Source: J054 sp965221985
GTDB lineage: Bacteria; Pseudomonadota; Gammaproteobacteria; Steroidobacterales; GCA-2729495
DNA length: 64,000 bases
Reading direction: 5' to 3'
Assembly: GCA_965221985.1 (NCBI GenBank)
Contig: OZ244928.1
Span: 2,976,001 to 3,040,000 of the forward strand
The notes beneath the pieces are model-generated. The model had not been told where the DNA came from. It saw only the letters and a program-made list of their open reading frames with translations, and ran no database searches. Each line of letters opens with the position of its first letter. Position 1 is the stretch's first letter. Positions 55,043-63,057 of the stretch are shown here, one piece after another. Position numbers and translations under genes: made by a program.

Positions 55043-55999
55043 ATGAAAAAATTTCTCGCCGCGCTTCTCTTAGCTCCACTCCTTGCACTACTGGGTATCA
55101 CGATATTTTTCTCCTGGCTGCCACGATCCGCACCGCCATCTACTGAAACTGTCGAACATTCCTCTAAAAGACTGAAACGCGGCGAGTACCTGTTTAACGC
55201 CGTACTCGGCTGCCCGGTTTGCCACTCCGAACGGGATTTCTCGCAGTATGGCGCGCCACCGGTTGCACCATTCGGCGGCGGTCGCGTCTGCGCAGAACCT
55301 GGCAAACCGTTACCCGGACTTGCGGAAGCTGGCGGCCTGCCTGGCACGATTTGTTTTCGTAACATCACCCCGCATGCATCTGGAATAGGCGCTTGGAGCG
55401 ATGGCGAAATCCTGCGCGCCATGCGGGAGGGAATCGATCGGGACGGCAATGCGCTGTTTCCCATCATGCCTTTTTTCATCTACCGATATTTATCTGATGA
55501 AGACGCACGTGCAACACTGACTTATATACGAACATTGATGCCAGTCGAGAACCAACAGCCGGAAACAAAAGTTAACTTCCCGGTAAACTGGCTCACTCGC
55601 TTGCTGCCTCAACCGCTCGACGGGCCGGTAACGCACCCCGATGAATCAGACCCGATCGCATACGGACGCTACCTCGCCACTGTAGCGCGCTGCGCATTTT
55701 GCCATTCACCACGAGATGCGCGCAGCCGCCAGACCATTCCGGGTCTCGAATTTACCGGCGGTGTTGCATTTCAGGGCCGACAAGGATTGTTCTACTCGAC
55801 AAACTTGACAACACATTCCTCCGGCCTGGGTGACACGAGCCGAGACGAGTTCGTCGCACTATTTCAGCGCAAGACCGACTCCAGCACCAATGAACTAAAT
55901 CTGATGCCTTGGACTTATTTTGGGCAAATGACGGATGCGGACCTCGGCGCGATCTATGCTTTCCTCCAGACGGTGACTCCGGTTGAATATTCGCCATGA
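55043..55999 (+). CDS. Membrane-anchored diheme cytochrome c
   Basis: 318 residues. N-terminal membrane anchor (about 4-28), then two heme c motifs, CPVCH near residue 58 and CAFCH near residue 218, each with a downstream Met region (LFPIMPFF; LNLMPWTYF). Layout like the cytochrome subunits of periplasmic alcohol and aldehyde dehydrogenases. It should carry electrons from a periplasmic oxidation to the respiratory chain. It stands alone on the plus strand, convergent with its paralog. Confidence 0.9.
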   Translation: MKKFLAALLLAPLLALLGITIFFSWLPRSAPPSTETVEHSSKRLKRGEYLFNAVLGCPVCHSERDFSQYGAPPVAPFGGGRVCAEPGKPLPGLAEAGGLPGTICFRNITPHASGIGAWSDGEILRAMREGIDRDGNALFPIMPFFIYRYLSDEDARATLTYIRTLMPVENQQPETKVNFPVNWLTRLLPQPLDGPVTHPDESDPIAYGRYLATVARCAFCHSPRDARSRQTIPGLEFTGGVAFQGRQGLFYSTNLTTHSSGLGDTSRDEFVALFQRKTDSSTNELNLMPWTYFGQMTDADLGAIYAFLQTVTPVEYSP

Positions 56000-56035
56000 T
56001 AAATTGCGCCACTGAAAAATTTATTCGCGTATCGA

Positions 56036-57034
56036 CTAGCTTCCAACTTCGGCATCGAGTCTTTCGTATATCGTGACGCGGTTTGAGCGCGGCTCGGAGC
56101 GCATCAGGAACAGGTAAATCGCTTCCAGATCTGCTTCCGTCATATCGGCATACATGGTCCAGGGCATCAACGAATTGAATCCATCCGGATCCAGTGAAAT
56201 CGTGCGCCCGGCCTCACCCCGGTAGTGGCGAAAACGCGCAATGAAGTCGTCGCGTGACCAACCGCCAATACCAGTTTCCTTGTCCGAGGAAATATTGGCC
56301 GCACGAACCACGTAGTCACCCAAGAAAAACTCATGCCCACCGGCCAGACTCTGTTCGGGAATGATCTGCTGCGTCTGATTGAGCGGTGTGTGGCACCAGA
56401 TACAGCCGGCAATCCTGGACAAATATTCTCCGTATTCCAGGGAATCATCGCGATTGACGGTCGCAGGCTGCGCTTCCTTAGGTATGGAATTCACAATCAG
56501 GTTGAGCGGGAAATCCAGCTCATGGTCGGGTACATCATTCTCGATCGGCGCAAGCGTGCGCAGATACGCGATAATCGCCAACGTATCGCGTTCGTCCATA
56601 AATCGGTATGCGTCGTAAGGCATCAACGGAAAGAGCGCATCACCGTCTTTCTGCAAGCCGCCCGTGATGACGCGGAACAGCTCACCATCGGACCAATCGC
56701 CCAGGGCGTAGGGTGTAATGTTTTTCGATATCACAACACCTGGCAGCCCGGACTTATGGTCGAACACCTCACCGCCCTTCCCCAAAGTCCCGGGTACGAT
56801 GGGGCCGGCAAAATAAGACCAGTTACGCGTCGAATGGCAATCCATGCACACTGCGACGTGAGTGGCGAGATATCGGCCGCGCTCAATTTCTTCCACTGAA
56901 CTCGGCAGGGTAATTTCCGGAACTGGAATATCTCGCGGCAGTAGGACGGTGAATCGAAAGAAAAAGAACCCCACGCCGAGCACGATGACGCTAAGAAGTC
57001 CGATGCCGATTTTCTTGACCACCGATATTTTCAC
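56036..57034 (-). CDS. Membrane-anchored diheme cytochrome c, paralog
   Basis: About 332 residues if the GTG at 57034 is used; a TTG at 57079 or a GTG at 57022 are alternatives and none has a strong ribosome site. One membrane anchor (IGIGLLSVIVLGVGFFFFRF), heme motifs CMDCH and CIWCH, with LFPLMPYDAY and FNSLMPWTMYADM as axial Met regions. Clearly related to the cytochrome at 55043-55999 (ALGDWSDGELFRVITGGLQK versus GIGAWSDGEILRAMREGIDR). Follows the decayed small gene and the MFS gene on the same strand. Confidence 0.88.
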   Translation of the reverse strand: MKISVVKKIGIGLLSVIVLGVGFFFFRFTVLLPRDIPVPEITLPSSVEEIERGRYLATHVAVCMDCHSTRNWSYFAGPIVPGTLGKGGEVFDHKSGLPGVVISKNITPYALGDWSDGELFRVITGGLQKDGDALFPLMPYDAYRFMDERDTLAIIAYLRTLAPIENDVPDHELDFPLNLIVNSIPKEAQPATVNRDDSLEYGEYLSRIAGCIWCHTPLNQTQQIIPEQSLAGGHEFFLGDYVVRAANISSDKETGIGGWSRDDFIARFRHYRGEAGRTISLDPDGFNSLMPWTMYADMTEADLEAIYLFLMRSEPRSNRVTIYERLDAEVGS

Positions 57035-57093
57035 CCAATGTGAATTCGGGAACTCCAACGTTGAAGCTGCGCAAAACAAATGAAAACTGCGAA

Positions 57094-57515
57094 TCAGCCC
57101 TCCGGATCATAAATCTCACCTGCTCCAAAAGGATCGCTGCCTGGTAACAATTTGTAACATTCGGCAACCGGAATTCTACTGCGGTGCAACTCAATGTCGT
57201 TGTTAATTAACGGTTTCCGATCCTCGCCTGGGCAATCAATTCGCCCTCAACCCGACACCGAGCGCATTGTGGCTCGCACCAGTGAGGACCGCTGCTTATC
57301 GGCCCGTCCGCTTCACTCTGGGCAGGCCGGATAACTGTCGGCCGGGCAATCGATCATGGGTTTACTAATTGGGGTCAGCGTAAAAACTGACCAGGGCATG
57401 GCAGCTGCAGAACGCTTCTGGAATACATCCGAGGGCAAAACGGTTCATCCGCTGCCATGGCAGCACTACCAGCAGCAACACCCAGAAAGGTGACAAGAAA
57501 TACAGACAAATTCAC
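57094..57515 (-). pseudogene. Decayed small cysteine-containing secreted protein
   Basis: A GTG at 57515 with strong AAAGGAG upstream opens MNLSVFLVTFLGVAAGSAAM, A, a clean signal peptide, then DEPFCPRMYSRSVLQLPCPG and a stop at 57375 (46 residues). Beyond it, other frames hold protein-like stretches: GPHWCEPQCARCRVEGELIA (57240-57310) and DCPGEDRKPLINNDIELHRS to KLLPGSDPFGAGEIYDPEG with a stop at 57094. The whole looks like one cysteine-rich exported protein broken by frameshifts. I do not recognise the family. The 46-residue peptide could alternatively be a real product. Confidence 0.45.
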
Positions 57516-57570
57516 GCGCGCAAGCTCCTTTCGCTTGATCGACTTACCGTTGATGAAATTCCCAAGCGAA

Positions 57571-58884
57571 CTATACCTTCATCGGCCCCGGCGACTTAAA
57601 GCGCACAACAATAGCGGCTAGCAGCACAATTCCGTTGAAGAATCCCACCAACACGAATGGCGCAGATGGCCCAACAGCATCAAAAAGCCGCCCGCCGACA
57701 CTCGATGCCACTAAAATACCAATCGCACCACAAGTGTTGAACACACCGACAATTGAACCTCGCTTTCGTTCCGGAGCCTCTTGCCCAATCAATGTTGCGG
57801 AACCGATAAACGCACTTATTTGCCCGATACCCAACAGAATGAATACGGGTATTGCGGCCCGCGCGGTGGGATCGTCGATAAGCGCTGTGGCTAAATACCC
57901 TGCCGTGGCCAAAGCCATACATACGACGAGCCCGGTGACCCGATTCACGCGATCAAGAAAAACCCCAAGCAACGGAATCCAAACCAATGCAGATGCCTGT
58001 GCGGTCACAAATACCATCGTGCCGACGGCCAGCGCTTCGGCGGGCTCCATCCCTTGGCTAATACCAAAGGTCTTACCCCACAAAATCGTGAAGGTCCCCA
58101 GAATGACCAAATCACCTCTGGACACAAAAGCAGACGCATACGCCAGTGCGACGCGAGGGTTTCTGCCCTCCTTGATGCCACTGCGCGCTAACTCGAGTAA
58201 CGGAAGCTGTTCTTCCTGGTGCGCGGGCGTTCCTTTCTTTAGCCCGAAACCGAGGACGAGCGCGGTAACAACACAACCCACAGCGGCTACCATATGGGTA
58301 TACCGGCCCGCAGATATTGGCGTATAGCCAGCCTCTACCAACATATCCGGAAGGTTGCCCAACAACGCGACGACCAGAATGACGCCAATGCCGTTAAGCG
58401 TACCGGCGATAGCGAGCATCTTGCCGCGGGAATTCTCTTGCGGATAATCCGCGACAACCGTTGCCAACATCCCGGTCGAAATACCTAAGCCGATGGCGTA
58501 CACCACACGATAGGCGGTCAGCTCACCGACGGAATTGGCGAACGGATAAAACACATAGGCCGCGCCCATCGCCAGCATACCCATCGCATATAACCAATTG
58601 CGACCAAAGCGATCGGCAGCGACCCCGACCAGACCAAAAATAAGGATCTGCGTGATCTCCGCCCAGAAAACTAGATCCCCCGTAATCGTACCCTGATCGT
58701 TCTCGGGAATACCCAAATTAACGGTCAATACATAGGGTGTAGCGACCGAGACGAAGGTCAATAATCCAATGGTCGCGAACGCACCCCATAGCAACGCAAA
58801 GGCATGCCCGTGACTGATGCCAGGCATCAACCTCACTGGGCCAAACTTCAAACCTTCCCGGTCAGTATTCGAGCTATTTACCAC
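57571..58884 (-). CDS. MFS transporter (segment 2)
   Basis: 437 residues from a GTG, about 12 membrane segments, motif A in VGVAADRFGRNWLYAMG. Paralog of the MFS protein in segment 1: shared N-terminal KFGP motif, LTVNLGIPENDQGTITGDLV versus LTENLHIPFEDQGKASSILV, and LIGQEAPERKRGSIVGVFN versus LVGEEAPERIRGSVVGLFM. Probably imports a related compound. Confidence 0.92.
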   Translation of the reverse strand: MVNSSNTDREGLKFGPVRLMPGISHGHAFALLWGAFATIGLLTFVSVATPYVLTVNLGIPENDQGTITGDLVFWAEITQILIFGLVGVAADRFGRNWLYAMGMLAMGAAYVFYPFANSVGELTAYRVVYAIGLGISTGMLATVVADYPQENSRGKMLAIAGTLNGIGVILVVALLGNLPDMLVEAGYTPISAGRYTHMVAAVGCVVTALVLGFGLKKGTPAHQEEQLPLLELARSGIKEGRNPRVALAYASAFVSRGDLVILGTFTILWGKTFGISQGMEPAEALAVGTMVFVTAQASALVWIPLLGVFLDRVNRVTGLVVCMALATAGYLATALIDDPTARAAIPVFILLGIGQISAFIGSATLIGQEAPERKRGSIVGVFNTCGAIGILVASSVGGRLFDAVGPSAPFVLVGFFNGIVLLAAIVVRFKSPGPMKV

Positions 58885-58967
58885 TAGTCAATCCGCCAGC
58901 AATTAGAAAAACACACATATCCAACATCATCGCCCGACAATTGCCTGCTTCGAGCAGGCGCGAATTC

Positions 58968-59852
58968 TCAACCGTTTCGCTCACGATTAATGCGCTCAAC
59001 AAATTCGACATCCACCTCACTGATGCCTTCGGCACGCGCCTGCTTCACGATTCCCTTCAGCGCTGTTTTAACGAATGGCTTCGGAATTCCCGTTAACTGC
59101 TTGCAGGCTTCACGGGTGAACTGGATATCGGGATCAAGTCGATTGGCCTCATATAGAATTGATTCTTCCTTAGGGCCCTTATCCGTTGGTGTCGGCAACC
59201 AGAACCGACGGCCCGGCCGGGAAAACCAGAACTTCCCACCATCGCGAAACCCGAAGGTAATTGGCATATTTGGCATGCGCGTTGCGCCATTTTCCAGATT
59301 CTTTGCCCAGGTCTCTTTGAGCAGAATGTTGTCGATCCGGAGCACAAGATATTCGGGCGTGTTGCCATCATTACGAATTTGTTGCGCATCGTCCCAGGTA
59401 CACTCATGAACCTGAAAAGCCTCTTTGAGAATTTGTGGATAGCGTTGACGATCTGACGCCCGACCTGGCGTCGGGCTGTCGATCAACGTATAAGGGTTAT
59501 CCGACATCTTTTCGTTGGTCGTTTGCCCCGGGTACCCCAGACCGACGATTTTTTTTAGTTGACGGCGATTAAATTCGACGAAATTCAACGCACACCTCTT
59601 CGTTCGTTTTACATTTAGGTCCGTATTCGACCCCTGACGTGAACAAACGAGAAATGATCGCCCGCCGATAACCTCGAACGGAAACGTCAACTGATACGGA
59701 CCGATATTGGTTTCTCCGTCTTCGCTGACCGTCGTAATGAGTGCGAATGAGGACGGCCAATAAGAACTGGCCTGGTACCAGTTATCGCGCTTCGGACTGG
59801 GCACAAACGGCTCGTTGACCGTACTGCGCCTAAAAAAATCCAAAATACTCAT
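58968..59852 (-). CDS. Flavin-reductase-like / FMN-binding split-barrel protein
   Basis: 294 residues. The domain at about 25-170 starts NWYQASSYWPSSFALITTVS then EDGETNIGPYQLTFPFEVIG, the pattern of flavin-reductase-like split barrels (substrate entry followed by N-x-x-P-Y). Beyond about 190 is an extra C-terminal part of unknown type with FSRPGRRFWLPTPTDKGPKE. It could supply reduced flavin or act as an FMN enzyme. Divergent from the GntR gene. Confidence 0.8.
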   Translation of the reverse strand: MSILDFFRRSTVNEPFVPSPKRDNWYQASSYWPSSFALITTVSEDGETNIGPYQLTFPFEVIGGRSFLVCSRQGSNTDLNVKRTKRCALNFVEFNRRQLKKIVGLGYPGQTTNEKMSDNPYTLIDSPTPGRASDRQRYPQILKEAFQVHECTWDDAQQIRNDGNTPEYLVLRIDNILLKETWAKNLENGATRMPNMPITFGFRDGGKFWFSRPGRRFWLPTPTDKGPKEESILYEANRLDPDIQFTREACKQLTGIPKPFVKTALKGIVKQARAEGISEVDVEFVERINRERNG

Positions 59853-59979
59853 ATCATTGCCAGACCTCTTCGCTGCAATGAGGTTACCCCATAGGAATTT
59901 ATAGGTAATTGTTTTTTAAGTTTTTATTGACTCTCGCGAGCGGCCGAAACTTGCGACGTCGCCATGATTATGGTTAGAT

Positions 59980-59995
59980 GTCTAGTTGACTATAC
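59980..59995 (+). promoter_or_regulatory. Possible GntR (HutC-type) operator
   Basis: gtcta-GTTGAC-tatac, an imperfect palindrome 16 bases before the GntR start codon, in the divergent region shared with the flavin-reductase-like gene. Half-sites resemble the GT-x-TA-x-AC type used by HutC-group regulators but with a wider centre. Confidence 0.35.
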
Positions 59996-60010
59996 AAGCA
60001 AAGATTTGGA

Positions 60011-60778
60011 ATGACAAATACCCCTCAGTCAACTGTCATCTCGGCAGGTGAATCACCTTTGTATGTTGAGATTTACCGACTTCTGCGCCGCAAGATTGCC
60101 GCTAAGGAATGGCAGCTTGGGGAGAAACTGCCGCCGCTGGAGAAAATGGCAACAACCTATGGCGTCACACGAACGACACTGCGCAAAGCCATCAGCCTGC
60201 TTGAACGCGACGGGATGGTTGAATGCCGCCAGGGAAAGGGCAGCTTTGTCTCTGCGAAAATCCAGGCAGCTCGTTTTACGCCGTCAGCAACGGTGGACTG
60301 GGCAACGCTGGCAAACTCATCGGGAATTGGCATTTCCAAAGAAATTGCACCGCCGACAGAAACGGAAGCCCCGGTACCAAACGAATCAGCGTCCGCCGAA
60401 TTGCGTGGTGCGAAACTTGCCAATCAATTCGTTCGCTTGCATTTGTTAGCGATCTACGATCAACAGCCTGTGGTGCTATCCGATACCTTTCTGGACAAGG
60501 CCATTTACGAACGTCACCGCGACGCATTTAGGGAAGGAAATATTCTTTCGACTATCGGCGGTATTAACGAAATAGAAATCTCACATGGGTTCTATTTCAT
60601 GACGATCAGTACAGCCGATGTCGAAACCGCTCAACACTTGGCGGTGAGCATTAATTCACCGATCGGTGAAACCGATATGTGGCTGGTTGATAACAACAAT
60701 ACGGTTGTTTATGCGAGCACGCATAGATTTCCATCAGATTTCGTCAAGTTTCGATTCGACCTGGCTATTAACCCATAA
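60011..60778 (+). CDS. GntR-family regulator with UTRA ligand domain (HutC type)
   Basis: 255 residues. N-terminal winged helix (LYVEIYRLLRRKIAAKEWQL, GVTRTTLRKAISLLERDGMV, RQGKGSFVS) and C-terminal UTRA domain (about 95-250; DTFLDKAIYERHRDAF). Such regulators sense small metabolites. Placed between the divergent flavin-reductase-like gene and the UbiD-like gene, it likely controls both. Confidence 0.93.
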   Translation: MTNTPQSTVISAGESPLYVEIYRLLRRKIAAKEWQLGEKLPPLEKMATTYGVTRTTLRKAISLLERDGMVECRQGKGSFVSAKIQAARFTPSATVDWATLANSSGIGISKEIAPPTETEAPVPNESASAELRGAKLANQFVRLHLLAIYDQQPVVLSDTFLDKAIYERHRDAFREGNILSTIGGINEIEISHGFYFMTISTADVETAQHLAVSINSPIGETDMWLVDNNNTVVYASTHRFPSDFVKFRFDLAINP

Positions 60779-60819
60779 GCAAGAACACCCGAGAGCTCTC
60801 GTAACTTAAGGATTCAATC

Positions 60820-62502
60820 ATGCCCGACGACAGCACTAAAAAACCGCTCGTATCGACATCACGGCGTGATTTCCTGGGCTCGACCGCAGCTGTATCCGTG
60901 CTCGGAACTCTCGCTGCAACCGGATGTGCTATCGAGGGCGCCACCGGGAAATCCTCAATATCCGCGGGATCGGCAACCGCCAACAAAAACGCACCCACGG
61001 CACCGTTCAACTCGTTGCGTGACTGGGTTGCAGCGCTGGAAGCGAACGGGCTCCTGATGCGCTTCGACCGGGTCGACCAGGACAATTACGAGATTCCGGC
61101 GATGTTCTTTTGGGCCACGGACATATACACGATGTACGGCGCCCCGTGCATGATGTTCGACGAAGTCAAAATCGACGGTAAATGGGTCAAGGGGCCAGTG
61201 ATTGTCAATACCCAGGGACACTGGAACACCGATGCGCTCATCTGGAATCTGCCGATCGTGCCCGGCGACCACTACGCCACCTACCGGAGTGCTGTTAACT
61301 ACATCAAACAGGTCTTTGCCGACAACGGCGGCAAGATCCCCGAGATCGCCCCGGTCAAAGTCCAACCGCAATCAGCGCCGGTTAAAGAAATCGTAGTGCA
61401 TGGGGACGATGTCGATATCACGCAATACGCGTTCGTTAAAACGAATCCCGCCGACGCTGGCCGCTACGTCAACAGCGGCTCCCTGTTCATGGTCGACTCC
61501 GAGCTGGGCCCGAACTTCGGTACTTATCGATGCCAGATCAAAGGCCCCCGTAAGCTGGGTGTCAATCCCGAGCCCAATCAGACCGGCTACAAGATGCTGA
61601 TGGCCGCGAAGGACAGAGGCGAGACCGAGGTCAAGCTGTCGATCGTTCTCGGTCAGGACCCGGTGATCTGGATGCTCAGTGGCACGCGACTGGCGCCACG
61701 GGGTTTTGGGCCGAAACCGAAACCTGCGGATGAACTGGCGATCGCCGGCGGCCTGCGTGGCAAGCCCGTGGAAGTCGTAAAGTCGGAGAACTCAGACATC
61801 CTGGTGCCTGCCCATGCTGAGATGGTGATCGAGGGCACGATCAGCCTGAATGAAGATACGATGGAACCGGAAGGCCCGTTCGGCGAGATGTTCGGCTATC
61901 TTGGGCCGAAGAAAGACAAGAACTTTGTCATGAGGATCGACTCGATCACGCATCGGAAGAACCCGTGGATCATGAACGCCATGACGGGCATGCAGCGAGG
62001 CTACGTCACTGCCCCGATGGATGCGGCGTACAGCATTATCCTGAAGGAGATGATTCCCGAGTTCGTCGAGTACACGAACCCTCAGGATACGATGGGGATT
62101 GTCGTATTGAGCATCGACAAGACGGGCCCCGGCCAGGGCCTGAAAGCCGGGATGTCGATCGCGAAACGTAATCCGATCGCCAAGGTCGTCATCGTTGTGG
62201 ATAAGGACATTAATATCTACAACCGACGAGACGTCATGTTTGCAATCGGTTCGAGATGGCAACCACACCCGGCCTCGGAAAAAATCGAAGAAACTTTTGG
62301 ACTCATGACGGATCCCAGCCAAGTTAAGTACGCTAAAACCAGCAAGATGGTGATCGACGCGACGCGCCAGCTGCCCGGCGAAGGCGGCAAGGCAGATTTC
62401 CCGAAAACGAATCGCTCGCTTCTGATAGAAGGTGCTCCTACGGCCTTTGACAAGGCGCAACAAGCGTTCGGGGAGGCACTGGCCAACTGGAAGCGCGTTT
62501 AG
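60820..62502 (+). CDS. UbiD-family decarboxylase with Tat signal peptide
   Basis: 560 residues; AAGGA seven bases before the ATG. The N-terminus has a twin-arginine signal (TSRRDFLGST at about 13-22, hydrophobic stretch, then LAATGCA, a possible lipobox with Cys 36). From about residue 65 it is a UbiD-type enzyme: NFGTYRCQIKGPRKLG (prenyl-FMN region with conserved Arg), LGQDPVIWMLSGTRLAPRGF, and PAHAEMVIEGTISL with GPFGEMFGYLG, carrying the two conserved glutamates. UbiD enzymes use prenylated FMN for reversible decarboxylation of aromatic or unsaturated acids and are normally cytoplasmic. The His usually present after the prenyl-FMN motif is not obvious here. No ubiX is in the window. Confidence 0.9.
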   Translation: MPDDSTKKPLVSTSRRDFLGSTAAVSVLGTLAATGCAIEGATGKSSISAGSATANKNAPTAPFNSLRDWVAALEANGLLMRFDRVDQDNYEIPAMFFWATDIYTMYGAPCMMFDEVKIDGKWVKGPVIVNTQGHWNTDALIWNLPIVPGDHYATYRSAVNYIKQVFADNGGKIPEIAPVKVQPQSAPVKEIVVHGDDVDITQYAFVKTNPADAGRYVNSGSLFMVDSELGPNFGTYRCQIKGPRKLGVNPEPNQTGYKMLMAAKDRGETEVKLSIVLGQDPVIWMLSGTRLAPRGFGPKPKPADELAIAGGLRGKPVEVVKSENSDILVPAHAEMVIEGTISLNEDTMEPEGPFGEMFGYLGPKKDKNFVMRIDSITHRKNPWIMNAMTGMQRGYVTAPMDAAYSIILKEMIPEFVEYTNPQDTMGIVVLSIDKTGPGQGLKAGMSIAKRNPIAKVVIVVDKDINIYNRRDVMFAIGSRWQPHPASEKIEETFGLMTDPSQVKYAKTSKMVIDATRQLPGEGGKADFPKTNRSLLIEGAPTAFDKAQQAFGEALANWKRV

Positions 62503-62644
62503 ACGATGGCTCCGCGTATCGGACTGGAACCGGCGACTCGATACGTTCACAGGAACTCGTCGATGGATGGTGTCGATCGTGGACCAGCAACGTCGAATGA
62601 AAGCGCGACAACAATCTACTCCAATAAAATTGGTATAAACGACA

Positions 62645-62931
62645 ATGAACAAAGGCAACAGCAGCACGAAAACGGTCCTGATCGTCGGCGCGACGGGCTA
62701 TTACATATAGGCAGCGCAGTTGTCGCAGAAGCAGTACGACAAGATCATGATGTTATTGCAATAAGCAGATCTCCCGCTGAAGAAGGTCAATTTGAGGGCG
62801 CGGAAGTCGTCGTGGCCGACGTCACCCAACCCACTTCCATAGCAAAGGCGTTCAATAGAAAGGTCGATGTCGTTATTTCAACCCTGGCTTGTCGCTCGGG
62901 CCTGCCACATGACTCGGAAAATCTATATTTG
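62645..62931 (+). pseudogene. NAD(P)-binding SDR/NmrA-like gene, frameshifted and truncated by the element end
   Basis: From 62645 the frame reads MNKGNSSTKTVLIVGATGYY, the Rossmann start of an NmrA-like reductase, then hits a stop. The next frame continues HIGSAVVAEAVRQDHDVIAI, then DVVISTLACRSGLPHDSENL. The combined product resembles the first 90 residues of divinyl-chlorophyllide-reductase-like SDR proteins. At about 62931 the gene stops matching and the conserved element right end begins, so the element end has cut it off. Confidence 0.7.
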
Positions 62932-63057
62932 GGTGGTACGGTACACTCACGAAAATTCCTGAACTAACAGGAATTTTTAAAACCTTTTAAATCAAAAGTT
63001 TACAGACGCTCAGCGAAGCTGGGAAGCATGTCGGCTCAAGTCCTCTCCTGGGCACCA
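62932..63057 (+). repeat. Conserved right end, copy 2, with attachment core
   Basis: Similar to 52901-53021. Hairpins: aaaattcctg-AACTAA-caggaatttt (62952-62977), an imperfect one around aacctttt...aaaagttt (62981-63001), and cagc-GAA-gctg (63011-63021). The stem sequence of the first differs from copy 1 while pairing and loop are kept. Ends in the core at 63036-63057. Confidence 0.8.

Larger units (their letters stand above)
53022..63057. mobile_element. tRNA-Leu segment 2 (hydrolase, cytochromes, MFS, UbiD-like)
   Basis: 10 kb between attachment cores ending at 53021 and 63057. It has the conserved right end (62932-63057). Its left end begins with a terminator hairpin instead of the left-end motif of segment 1, so it may be a composite or may include displaced original chromosome. 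It carries intact cargo genes plus at least three decayed ones; no recombinase. Confidence 0.65.

Noticed and set aside
49144..63057. Integron with attC sites
   Set aside because: No IntI gene, cores are tRNA-derived direct repeats, and cassettes hold several genes with their own regulators. The hairpins only recall attC in being foldable.
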